DNA from: Bacilli bacterium
GTDB lineage: Bacteria; Bacillota; Bacilli; Alicyclobacillales; SLC66
Direction: 5' to 3'
Assembly: GCA_013044175.1 (NCBI GenBank)
Contig: JABEUY010000043.1
Location: 1-41,161 of the forward strand
Length of the DNA stretch: 41,161 nucleotides
Shown: one piece after another, positions 25,601 through 32,219 of the stretch
Layout of the letters: every line of letters starts with the position of its first letter
How positions within the stretch are numbered: position 1 is the stretch's first letter
Position numbers and translations under genes: made by a program
The notes under the pieces: generated by a model
Database searches by the model: none
Told to the model about the DNA's origin: nothing
Seen by the model: the letters and a program-made list of their open reading frames with translations, nothing else

Positions 25601-26162
25601 TTCCAGCCAGTGGATAGATATCGATTAAGCCACCACGTACTGAAAATTGCCCTGTCGTTTCTACCCGGTCTACACGTTCATAGCCAAGCGTAGTCAACTG
25701 TTTTGCAAGAAGATGCGTATCGATTGACTGACCGACGGCAACTGGAATCAAGGCATCTTCCAACCGTGTTTTTGCAATGATCGACTGACGCAAACCACGA
25801 ATCGTCGTGACGATCACACGCGCTTTTTTTTCAAGCAAAGCCCGTAACGTATTCATACGCATCGCCGAAAGTTCCGGACTAAATGCGAATAAATCGCTAT
25901 GCATCGCTTCTCGTTCAGGAAAGACGAGCACGTCTGTCTCTGGCATCAAATCGGTTAAATCGGCAGACATTGCGTAAGCCGCCTGCATCGAATGAACCGC
26001 GATCACAAGACCATGACCGGATTGTTGCAAAGCAGCATAGAAAAAATTGCGTGCCGAACCGGACAAACCGGCTACCGAATGAATCGTATTGCCCGATTGA
26101 TAAGCCTGTAGAATCTGAGCGATTTCCCGTGAATGTGCGAAATATTGTACCAAATCCCGCAA
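22635..26162 (-). CDS. mfd: Transcription-repair coupling factor Mfd
   Basis: Mfd removes RNA polymerase stalled at lesions and recruits UvrA. About 1175 residues. The UvrB-like N-terminal domain includes AGLSGSARNFF and VFPEREAMHSD, followed by the RNA-polymerase interaction domain (DYVVHVSHGIGRYLGI, near residue 490). The superfamily-2 helicase motor has GDVGYGKTEVA, DEEQRFG (DEEQ box), LTATPIPRT and QLRGRVGRSNR. The TRG region and C-terminal UvrA-interacting domain follow. I place the start at TTG 26162, 7 bases after a G-rich Shine-Dalgarno, which gives the N-terminus homologues have. ATG 26192 lacks a properly spaced site but cannot be excluded. Confidence 0.95.
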   Translation of the reverse strand: MRDLVQYFAHSREIAQILQAYQSGNTIHSVAGLSGSARNFFYAALQQSGHGLVIAVHSMQAAYAMSADLTDLMPETDVLVFPEREAMHSDLFAFSPELSAMRMNTLRALLEKKARVIVTTIRGLRQSIIAKTRLEDALIPVAVGQSIDTHLLAKQLTTLGYERVDRVETTGQFSVRGGLIDIYPLAGSPIRLELFDVEVDSLRYFDIETQRSLSSVKEVVIWPAREIIATKEQLMMAADRLQERVDRHLKKTKSAELAKKIDHHFRRDIERMRNNEHFPGLLRYERLIDAKETIFLDYVPQDFVVAYDEPSRLRETMERINREEMEWITAALEHGEWVPDLLEPIELETIFARGTLRQLFTSTFARHVTGTQASTMTTISMHAMQQFHGQLPLLKSETQRYKKGQNHVVFLAGSIDRAQRLERVLSDFSIETEIRDRFDEAVTTPQILIGNVATGFELPGAKLVIITENEVFVNKRKARRLRQDVSEAARIKSYQDLREGDYVVHVSHGIGRYLGIVTLVVDGTHHDYLHLRYAGNDKLYVPVEQINQVQKFLGSEDREPRVTHLGGSEWARTKSKVQKSVKDIAEELIKLYAQREAQPGHAFRSDTEWQKDFEAMFAYEETPDQLRAITEIKKDMEKNRPMDRLLCGDVGYGKTEVALRAASKAVFDGKQVAVLVPTTILAQQHYETFKERFAGFPVTVEVLSRFRSKKESNQVIEGVKKGSVDVVIGTHRLLNKGIEFRDLGLLVIDEEQRFGVTHKEKLKQMRHSIDCLTLTATPIPRTLHMSMVGVRDLSIIETPPENRFPVQTYVLEYSDVLLKEAIERELGRGGQVYVLFNQVSGIQSIADRVMRLVPEAKVSIGHGQMEEDELEQVMLGFLQGETDVLVSTTIIETGLDIPNVNTLLVFHADRMGLSQLYQLRGRVGRSNRIAYAYFTYQPDKVLSEVAEKRLQAIKEFTELGSGFKIAMRDLAIRGAGNLLGAEQHGFISSVGFDLYSDMLAQAVRELRGEVQEQKPDPNVEVSIEAYIPEEYITDPMQKIEMYKKFVAVGSPADADDLHEEIEDRFGEVPEPVLNLLSVSRIRGYAFLYDLESILKQSQKMVITFRAEQTAKLSGEGLMSLGELTPRLSLSATEGKYAIVLDGRMLRDDQLLALTIRVLEALKKVIQVQGELQNVH

Positions 26163-26209
26163 CCAATATCCCCCCGCCCCTCTAAAGCGCATCCTTAGCG
26201 AAAAGCAAA

Positions 26210-26419
26210 TCAGTGTAATAAGATCTGCTCTTCTTGGTGCTCACAACGCTCACAGAGCGTTTTAACATACAACGTGTTTTTCGAACCATCATAGCGCAAA
26301 AATTCTGTGCGTTCTTCCGGTGTCAGCATGCTAAAACCAAGACGTTCTTCACTGGCTTTGGCTGCATCCAGACTACCCATGTACGCATTACAGCGTTTGC
26401 AATAATAGACGATGTCCAA
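26210..26419 (-). CDS. fin: Anti-sigma-F factor Fin (YabK)
   Basis: Fin is a small zinc-ribbon protein that inhibits sigma-F and aids the sigma-F to sigma-G switch in the forespore. The 69-residue protein has the two CxxC pairs, YYCKRC near the N-terminus and LCERC near the C-terminus, and between them SEERLGFSMLTPEER, which aligns with the family's LGFHLLTNEER. TTG 26419 is preceded by GGGGG at 8 bases and gives the N-terminus DIVYYC that homologues have. The TTG at 26425 is too close to the G-run. A CATACTA element upstream suggests forespore expression. Confidence 0.9.
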   Translation of the reverse strand: MDIVYYCKRCNAYMGSLDAAKASEERLGFSMLTPEERTEFLRYDGSKNTLYVKTLCERCEHQEEQILLH

Positions 26420-26448
26420 CGACAAAACCCCCTACATATCGTTTCAGA

Positions 26449-26455
26449 TAGTATG
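26449..26455 (-). promoter_or_regulatory. Candidate forespore sigma (-10) element of fin
   Basis: CATACTA on the minus strand, 30 bases upstream of the fin start, equals the -10 core used by sigma-G and resembles sigma-F sites. A matching -35 is not evident. Confidence 0.35.
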
Positions 26456-26459
26456 GGGA

Positions 26460-27038
26460 TCAGTTTTTTAAATTAAACCTGTTCATCGCGATCGTAAACG
26501 ATTCACGAAGCGCAAGGACAATCGCATCGCTTGCCTGATTCACCGCATCGTCGATGATCGGACGCTCCTGCTTGGTAAAAGCAGTTAACACGTGATCAAC
26601 GACGGTCACATCAAAAGGAGGACGGCCGATACCGATGCGAATGCGCGCATATTCATCCGTTCCAAGATGAGCGGTAATCGATTTGATACCATTATGACCG
26701 CCCGATCCTCCTGAAGTTCGCAAGCGAATCTTCCCCGTCGGCAAATCAAGATCATCATAGATGACGATCAAATCATGGTTGGCATCACCATTGCCATACG
26801 AGAGCGCTTCACGAACGGCTTCTCCACTGTTATTCATATACGTCAGTGGACACATCAGATAGACCTTTTGTCCGTAAAGCATCGTTTCAACCACAGATGC
26901 CTGCCATTTTTCTTTCGGTTTTTCCCGATCTAATCCCAAGGTATCCCGGATTGCATCGACGCACATAAACCCGACATTATGTCGGGTTTTTGCATACGAG
27001 CTACCCGGGTTACCAAGGCCGACAATCCATTTGGCCAC
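26460..27038 (-). CDS. pth: Peptidyl-tRNA hydrolase
   Basis: Pth cleaves peptidyl-tRNAs dropped from ribosomes and recycles tRNA. It is essential. In the 192-residue protein the N-terminus is VGLGNPGSSYAKTRHNVGF with the catalytic His of RHNVGF (about 20), PLTYMNNSGEAV has the Asn that binds substrate, DDLDLPTGKIRLR has the catalytic Asp, and GGHNGIKS the second Asn. GTG 27038 has AAGGG and GGAGG stretches upstream. In B. subtilis ctc (a ribosomal protein L25 relative) lies between prs and pth. Here only 24 bases separate them and ctc is missing. Confidence 0.96.
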   Translation of the reverse strand: MAKWIVGLGNPGSSYAKTRHNVGFMCVDAIRDTLGLDREKPKEKWQASVVETMLYGQKVYLMCPLTYMNNSGEAVREALSYGNGDANHDLIVIYDDLDLPTGKIRLRTSGGSGGHNGIKSITAHLGTDEYARIRIGIGRPPFDVTVVDHVLTAFTKQERPIIDDAVNQASDAIVLALRESFTIAMNRFNLKN

Positions 27039-27062
27039 TTGCCCTTTTTCCTCCCGATTCGA

Positions 27063-28013
27063 TCACGTATCAAACATCTCACTGATCGAACGCATCTCAT
27101 GAACACGCAAGATCGATTCAGCAATGATTTCAGCAACAGAGAGCACAACGATTTTTTCGCTGTGTTTTCCCGGCGGTATCATGATCGTATTGGTAACGAC
27201 CAATTCTTTAATCGGTGCCGATTCTAAGCGTTCAATAGCCGGTGGCGACAAAACAGGGTGTGTACAACTTGCGTACACTTCTTTTGCGCCTTTCTCCATT
27301 AACGCTTCTGCAGCGAGTGCGATCGTACCGGCCGTATCGATCATATCGTCGATAAGGATCGCTGTCTTACCTGCAATATCACCGATGATATTCATCACTT
27401 CAGCAACATTGGGGGCAGGACGACGTTTATCGATGATCGCAATCGGTGCACCAAGACGTTCCGAAAGGCGTCTTGCCCGTGTCACACCACCAAGATCAGG
27501 TGAGACGACCACGATATCATTTAGATTTTTCGCTAAGAAATAATCAGACAGTATCGGCATAGCGACTAAGTGATCCAGCGGAATGTTAAAGAATCCTTGA
27601 ATTTGACCCGCATGCAAATCCATACAGATCAAGCGACTCGCACCGGCAGTCTGGATAAGATCAGCAACCAACTTAGCGGTGATCGGATCTCTCGCCCGTG
27701 CCTTACGATCCTGTCTTGCATAACCATAGTAAGGAATGACGACATTTATGCTTTTCGCGGAAGCTCGCTTTAAGGCATCGATCGTAATCAGAAGTTCCAT
27801 AAGATGTTCGTTGACAGGCGCGGAGGTTGGCTGGATCAAAAAAACATTACATCCACGCACACTTTCACCAAGCGTCACTCTTACTTCACCATCACGAAAG
27901 TGAGCGATCTGACAACGCCCGAGTTCAACGCCGACAGCATTCGCAATTTCAGAAGCCAAAAGAGGATTAGCGTTGCCTGAAAAAATTTTAAGCTTTGCAT
28001 CCTGATAAGCCAT
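27063..28013 (-). CDS. prs: Ribose-phosphate pyrophosphokinase (PRPP synthetase)
   Basis: Prs makes PRPP from ribose 5-phosphate and ATP, feeding purine, pyrimidine, histidine, tryptophan and NAD synthesis. The 316-residue class I enzyme shows [21 protein letters not shown], the flexible loop [36 protein letters not shown] and the PRPP-binding [13 protein letters not shown]-like segment [16 protein letters not shown] 28013 has AAAGGAG in the end of glmU. The gene follows glmU after 6 bases, the conserved glmU-prs pair. Confidence 0.97.
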   Translation of the reverse strand: MAYQDAKLKIFSGNANPLLASEIANAVGVELGRCQIAHFRDGEVRVTLGESVRGCNVFLIQPTSAPVNEHLMELLITIDALKRASAKSINVVIPYYGYARQDRKARARDPITAKLVADLIQTAGASRLICMDLHAGQIQGFFNIPLDHLVAMPILSDYFLAKNLNDIVVVSPDLGGVTRARRLSERLGAPIAIIDKRRPAPNVAEVMNIIGDIAGKTAILIDDMIDTAGTIALAAEALMEKGAKEVYASCTHPVLSPPAIERLESAPIKELVVTNTIMIPPGKHSEKIVVLSVAEIIAESILRVHEMRSISEMFDT

Positions 28014-28019
28014 CCTCTT

Positions 28020-29426
28020 TTACTCCTTTCCACTTGTCCGAACGGAACTGCTGTCATGAAGATCCTGTAAACGACGCCGCAGATGATTCGCATAATCAGG
28101 TTTTGTTGTTTGACGTTCTCGTGCGATCGCAAACGATTCAACGGGAACATCATCGGTGATCGTCGATCCTGTCGCGATATAAGCACCGTTTCCAATCGTA
28201 ACAGGCGCAATCAAGTTGACATTTGAACCGACAAAACAATGATCGCCAACCACCGTGCGGTGCTTTTGAAAGCCATCATAGTTTACCGTGACGACACCGC
28301 ATCCGACATTGACATTCGAGCCGATATCGCTGTCGCCCACATAGGCCAAATGACTCACTTTACTATTTTCACCGATTTTTGCATTTTTGATTTCGACAAA
28401 ATCGCCAATTTTAACATCAGCACCAATTTCACTATCTGGACGGAGATAAGCATAAGGTCCAACGGTCGTGCGATCACCGACTTTACTTGCAACGATAACA
28501 GAAGATTCCACACGAACTCCATCACCGATCGTCGCATTCTCGATACGTGAATTCGGGCCGATCACACAATCTTCTCCGATCACCGTCTTACCTTCGAGCA
28601 TCGTACCTGGAAGCAATACCGTATCACGCCCGATCACGACATCCGCCTGTACATACGTCGCATCAGGATCAAGAATCGTTACCCCATTTTGCATATGACG
28701 GAGCAAGATCCGTTTGCGCAGTTTCTGTTCCACGTAAGAAAGTTGCAACCGATCATTGACATTGGCGATATCATCTGGGTCACCAACGACAACCGGATAG
28801 ATTCGTTCCCCTGTACGACGGATATGTTCGATACAATCGGTCAAAAGATACTCGCCTTGCGCGTTGTCGCGACTTAATTTGTCTAATGACATGCGTAAGG
28901 AAGGGATCGAAAATGCGTAGATACCACTATTGACTTCGCGAATTTGTCGCTGCTCTGGCGTCGCATCTTTCTCTTCGATGATACGACTGACATCACCACG
29001 CGCATCGCGCAAAATTCTTCCAAAAGCGAAAGGATTATCGACAACCGCCGTCTGTACAGCCGTTCCGCCAGAATCTTTAACTGTTGCAAGCAACCGTTGA
29101 ATTTCTTCTCGACGAACGAGTGGACAATCACCATATAAAACAACGGCAGTTCCGGTTTCCGGTAGATACGGCTTAGTGATCATAACAGCATGTCCCGTAC
29201 CTAATTGCTCCTCTTGGCGAATGTATTCAACACGATCGCCAAGAACATTTTTGACTTGATCTTCAAGCATTCCGACAACGACAAAGAGGCGATCGAAGCC
29301 GACCGCCAACATTTCTTCTACGATATGTTCAATCATCGGTTTCCCGCAAACTTCATGCACTACCTTATGACGCTTCGAATTCATTCGCTTGCCGAGTCCA
29401 GCAGCTAAGACGATACCAACTAACAC
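28020..29426 (-). CDS. glmU: Bifunctional glucosamine-1-phosphate acetyltransferase / UDP-GlcNAc pyrophosphorylase
   Basis: GlmU makes UDP-N-acetylglucosamine, the precursor of peptidoglycan and teichoic acids. The 468-residue protein has the Rossmann-like uridyltransferase (about 1-230: VLAAGLGKRMNSKRHK, LYGDCPLV, NSGIYAF) and then a left-handed beta-helix acetyltransferase with hexapeptide repeats (IGEDCVIGPNSRIENATIGDG and following; SHLAYVGDSDIG; NYDGFQKHRTVVGDHCFVGSN; catalytic His in the KVSHLAYVGD region). The nucleotide loop reads GLGKRM where many proteins have GxGTRM. GTG 29426 is the start, GGGAG lying about 11 bases upstream. The 161-base gap to spoVG contains only weak hairpins, among them GCCGAGA/TCTCGGC at 29526-29549, and no clear promoter. 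Confidence 0.96.
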   Translation of the reverse strand: MLVGIVLAAGLGKRMNSKRHKVVHEVCGKPMIEHIVEEMLAVGFDRLFVVVGMLEDQVKNVLGDRVEYIRQEEQLGTGHAVMITKPYLPETGTAVVLYGDCPLVRREEIQRLLATVKDSGGTAVQTAVVDNPFAFGRILRDARGDVSRIIEEKDATPEQRQIREVNSGIYAFSIPSLRMSLDKLSRDNAQGEYLLTDCIEHIRRTGERIYPVVVGDPDDIANVNDRLQLSYVEQKLRKRILLRHMQNGVTILDPDATYVQADVVIGRDTVLLPGTMLEGKTVIGEDCVIGPNSRIENATIGDGVRVESSVIVASKVGDRTTVGPYAYLRPDSEIGADVKIGDFVEIKNAKIGENSKVSHLAYVGDSDIGSNVNVGCGVVTVNYDGFQKHRTVVGDHCFVGSNVNLIAPVTIGNGAYIATGSTITDDVPVESFAIARERQTTKPDYANHLRRRLQDLHDSSSVRTSGKE

Positions 29427-29587
29427 AAAAACTCACACTCCCGACACCATGATCGCGCCTAAACGATAGCTTACGCATCCACGGGTTCAATCCTCGCTAG
29501 TATCCTGTTTGAGAACAGACACCAAGCCGAGAGCAAGAAGCATCTCGGCAAAACGCAGGCTATGATTTTCCGGGATTTACTTGTATG

Positions 29588-29896
29588 TCACTCAGCCATC
29601 GCAACGACTTCTTCTGGCGCTTTCACTTTGATCATCGCATCCGCTCCATCTTGGTAGTACACTTCCAAGACAGCATCTTGAATCATTTGCCGTGTTGAAG
29701 ACGTAATCGGATGCGCAATATCGCGAAATTCCCCGTCTGGCGTACGTTTGCTTGGCATGGCGACAAACAATCCTGTATTGCCATCGATAACACGTATATC
29801 GTGGACAACGAATTCATGATCGATCGTAATCGATGCGATCGCCTTCATTCGTCCCTCCGTGACCACTTTACGTAACCGTACATCAGTAATTTGCAT
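29588..29896 (-). CDS. spoVG: Septation/stage V sporulation protein SpoVG
   Basis: SpoVG is a small nucleic-acid-binding regulator that affects septation and sporulation in Bacillus and virulence gene expression in staphylococci. The 102-residue protein starts [26 protein letters not shown] and includes [35 protein letters not shown]'s conserved core ([12 protein letters not shown]) and ending [15 protein letters not shown] 29896 is the family start. An ATG at 29914 adds six residues. The gene has a sigma-H promoter directly upstream and is followed by the glmU-prs pair, as in B. subtilis. Confidence 0.96.
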   Translation of the reverse strand: MQITDVRLRKVVTEGRMKAIASITIDHEFVVHDIRVIDGNTGLFVAMPSKRTPDGEFRDIAHPITSSTRQMIQDAVLEVYYQDGADAMIKVKAPEEVVAMAE

Positions 29897-29940
29897 TATC
29901 CCCCACCCCATCAAGTAAGCTTACTGTCCAATGTCTAGAT

Positions 29941-29967
29941 ATTCCACATTGAAAGACAATATCCTGC
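29941..29967 (-). promoter_or_regulatory. Sigma-H promoter of spoVG
   Basis: GCAGGATAT (-35, 29959-29967) and GTGGAAT (-10, 29941-29947) are 11 bases apart and fit the sigma-H consensus RnAGGAwww / RnnGAAT at every defined position. The same words with the same spacing occur in B. subtilis PspoVG as I recall it. Confidence 0.85.
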
Positions 29968-30024
29968 TTGAAATGAGAAAGTAACGAAAAGAATTTCTGC
30001 AAATTACACGTATGAAAAAATAGA

Positions 30025-30402
30025 TTATTTTACCGCAATAACTTCGATTTCAACGCGCACATCACGGGGTAATCGTGCGACTTGCACCGTCGAACGCGCT
30101 GGCCGATGACCTGCAAACGCCTTTTCATAAACTTCATTGACCACAGCAAAATCATTCATGTCGGCGAGAAAAACGGTTGCTTTCACCACTTTTTGCAAGG
30201 ATGAGCCACCCTCTTGCAGTACGGCTGAAAGATTTTCCAAAACTTGCTCCGCTTGCGCCTTAACATCGTCTCCAACCAATTGCCCATCTGCAGTCAACGG
30301 AATTTGACCAGAAGTAAAAATCAAATCTCCAACAGCGATCGCTTGCGAATACGGTCCGATCGCAGCCGGTGCATCTTGAGAAGCAATGATCGATAACGTC
30401 AT
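30025..30402 (-). CDS. ridA: Enamine/imine deaminase RidA (YabJ)
   Basis: RidA hydrolyses reactive 2-aminoacrylate and related enamines to ketoacids, protecting PLP enzymes. In B. subtilis YabJ is also needed for full PurR function. The 125-residue protein shows [49 protein letters not shown]'s core VVKATVFL, and [25 protein letters not shown] with the Arg that anchors the substrate carboxylate. ATG 30402 has GGGGTG about 9 bases upstream. It follows purR after 25 bases and keeps the conserved purR-ridA-spoVG order. Confidence 0.96.
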   Translation of the reverse strand: MTLSIIASQDAPAAIGPYSQAIAVGDLIFTSGQIPLTADGQLVGDDVKAQAEQVLENLSAVLQEGGSSLQKVVKATVFLADMNDFAVVNEVYEKAFAGHRPARSTVQVARLPRDVRVEIEVIAVK

Positions 30403-30427
30403 CGACAGCTACACCCCTTTTTTACCT

Positions 30428-31246
30428 TCACATACGTTCCGTAAAATAATTACCCGGTTCCACAACGACTGAACCACTCATCTCGTCCATATGGGCTAAT
30501 GTAACCAACGACCGATAGGAGGATATAAACTTCTCACTGGGTTCTGCCGTTGCCATGAAGACGCCTGTACCGACAACCGTCGCTGAAAACTCTTCCATCA
30601 AAGCGATCATGCCTTTGATCGTCCCACCAGCTTTCATGAAATCATCCAAGATAAGCACACGCGCGCCCTGTACGATTGACCTTCTCGACAAAGACATCGA
30701 TTGAATCCTTCGGTCAAAGCTAGACACATAATTCGTACTTACGGATGGCCCTTCACTCCAGTTATGGTCACGTCTCGCCACGACGTAAGGAATGTTCAGG
30801 TACTCCGAGGTGATGACAGCAAGCGGAATACCCTTGGTTTCCACTGTCAATATGACATCGGGTTCTTCTTTGGCAAAAAGTTTGGCAAACATCTTACCGA
30901 CATTGCGTAAGATTTGTGGTTGTGAGAGGACGTCCGTAATAAACATATAGCCGCCCGTCAGTATCCTTTGTGGATCGGATAACTGTGCGAGAATCTCTGC
31001 CATGATCTCTTGTTCACGCGTTGTAGACACATCGACCTCAAAGAGGATTCCACCGTTTGCGCCGAGTTGCGTACGAAGAAAGCCATTACCATCTTGTTCA
31101 AAAACACTGCGAATAATCGCCAGATCTTCACTTAACGAAGACTTAGCGACACCATAATGTTCGGCCATTTCAGTTAAGGACAGCGCAGTACCCGGATGAT
31201 CGACCAAGTGACGGGTCAATCGTACTATTCGTTCACTTCGGCGCAC
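30428..31246 (-). CDS. purR: Purine operon repressor PurR
   Basis: PurR represses purine synthesis and related genes. PRPP, which rises when purines are scarce, releases it. The 272-residue protein joins an N-terminal winged helix (RRSERIVRLTRHLVDHPG, YGVAKSSLSEDLAIIR) to a phosphoribosyltransferase-like domain (about 75-272) with TVETKGIPLAVITSEYLN and the PRPP loop VLILDDFMKAGGT. I chose GTG 31246: GGGAG lies 8 bases upstream and the protein then begins RRSERIV as homologues do. GTG 31255 overlaps the ribosome binding site. It has its own promoter between ispE and purR. No PurBox was identified. Confidence 0.95.
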   Translation of the reverse strand: MRRSERIVRLTRHLVDHPGTALSLTEMAEHYGVAKSSLSEDLAIIRSVFEQDGNGFLRTQLGANGGILFEVDVSTTREQEIMAEILAQLSDPQRILTGGYMFITDVLSQPQILRNVGKMFAKLFAKEEPDVILTVETKGIPLAVITSEYLNIPYVVARRDHNWSEGPSVSTNYVSSFDRRIQSMSLSRRSIVQGARVLILDDFMKAGGTIKGMIALMEEFSATVVGTGVFMATAEPSEKFISSYRSLVTLAHMDEMSGSVVVEPGNYFTERM

Positions 31247-31278
31247 GCATCCCACTCCCTGGCTCGGAATCTATTGCG

Positions 31279-31308
31279 ACTATAGCACTCTAAATTGGAC
31301 TTTGGCAA
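31279..31308 (-). promoter_or_regulatory. Sigma-A promoter of purR
   Basis: TTGCCA (31303-31308) and TATAGT (31279-31284) are 18 bases apart on the minus strand, each one mismatch from consensus, in the short gap after ispE. Confidence 0.6.
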
Positions 31309-31316
31309 CCAATGTC

Positions 31317-32165
31317 TCAACACGTGCGACATAGATAAACCTCTTTATAATCGCTTTTGATCTCATGATAGATACGTTTTGCTCGTTGTTCTCTCGTGAC
31401 GATCGCAAATACGGTCGGTCCACTTCCCGACATTCGTACCATCTGACCACCAAGTCGTACAAGATGTGCGATGATTTTGTCGATCTCAGGGTGCATCGAT
31501 AACGTTACGGCTTCAAGCACATTGCCCATAGCTTCTTGCATCTTGCCGATATCAGCCGACTCAATCGCTTCGATCATCGACTGCGTTTGCGGCCGGACTA
31601 CGATCTGATCAAGACGTAAAGCTCGGTAGACATCGGCGGTTGACACCGCGATCGCTGGTTTGACAAGGATCACCCAAAAGCAGGGCTTGACGTCAATCGG
31701 TTCGACCACTTCGCCTCGACCGCGAACAATTGCGGTACCTCCATAGATACAAAACGGCACATCCGATCCAACTTTCGCACCAATGACAGCCAATTCATCA
31801 TCGGTCAAACCTAATTGCCACAATCGATTGAGTCCACGCAAAACAGCCGCAGCATCGGCGGAACCCCCCGCGAGCCCTGCGGCAACTGGAATACGCTTAT
31901 CGATCTCAATGGTCACACCTTTTTGCACAGAACAGGCAATACGCAGTGCATCTGCCGCTTGCCAAGCCAAGTTTCGCTCATCGTTAGGTATGAAAGGCGC
32001 TTGACAACGAACTACAATCTGTCCATCTTGACGCTCTTCAAACGTAAGATAATCACACAGATCAACCGTCTGCATGATCATCTCTACTTCATGGTAATTG
32101 TCTTCTCTTTTGCCCAATACGTCGAGGGTGAGATTGATCTTCGCCCGCGCATTTTCAAAAATCAT
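31317..32165 (-). CDS. ispE: 4-diphosphocytidyl-2-C-methyl-D-erythritol kinase
   Basis: IspE phosphorylates CDP-methylerythritol in the MEP route to isoprenoids. The 282-residue GHMP kinase begins MIFENARAKINLTLDVLGKREDNYHEV's hallmark ARAKINLTL, has the ATP loop PVAAGLAGGSADAAA (about 90-104), the catalytic Asp of GSDVPFCIYGGTA, and MSGSGPTVFA near the C-terminus. ATG 32165 is the family start, and an in-frame extension to 32189 adds eight residues. It is 54 bases after cphA, with no terminator between. In B. subtilis the upstream neighbour is the small acid-soluble protein gene sspF, absent here. Confidence 0.96.
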   Translation of the reverse strand: MIFENARAKINLTLDVLGKREDNYHEVEMIMQTVDLCDYLTFEERQDGQIVVRCQAPFIPNDERNLAWQAADALRIACSVQKGVTIEIDKRIPVAAGLAGGSADAAAVLRGLNRLWQLGLTDDELAVIGAKVGSDVPFCIYGGTAIVRGRGEVVEPIDVKPCFWVILVKPAIAVSTADVYRALRLDQIVVRPQTQSMIEAIESADIGKMQEAMGNVLEAVTLSMHPEIDKIIAHLVRLGGQMVRMSGSGPTVFAIVTREQRAKRIYHEIKSDYKEVYLCRTC

Positions 32166-32219
32166 GTTAAAAATCGCCCCCGCAACCACTATACCATAAC
32201 CATACGGGCACGAGGGGAT

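Noticed and set aside
26967-26989. Perfect 10-bp hairpin AAACCCGACA/TGTCGGGTTT with a T-run on the plus strand, looking like a terminator.
   Set aside because: It lies inside pth at the codons of the conserved KTRHNVGF segment, so it is explained by coding constraint. No plus-strand gene ends here.
29480-29510. GGGTTCAATCCT on the plus strand resembles a tRNA T-arm.
   Set aside because: No matching acceptor stem, D-arm or anticodon arm could be built around it.
29427-29587. Possible riboswitch or terminator between spoVG and glmU (hairpin GCCGAGA/TCTCGGC at 29526-29549, smaller CTGTT/AACAG).
   Set aside because: No T-run follows the hairpins and no known riboswitch core is recognisable. A TTGGTG/TACTAG pair is too far from consensus to call a promoter.
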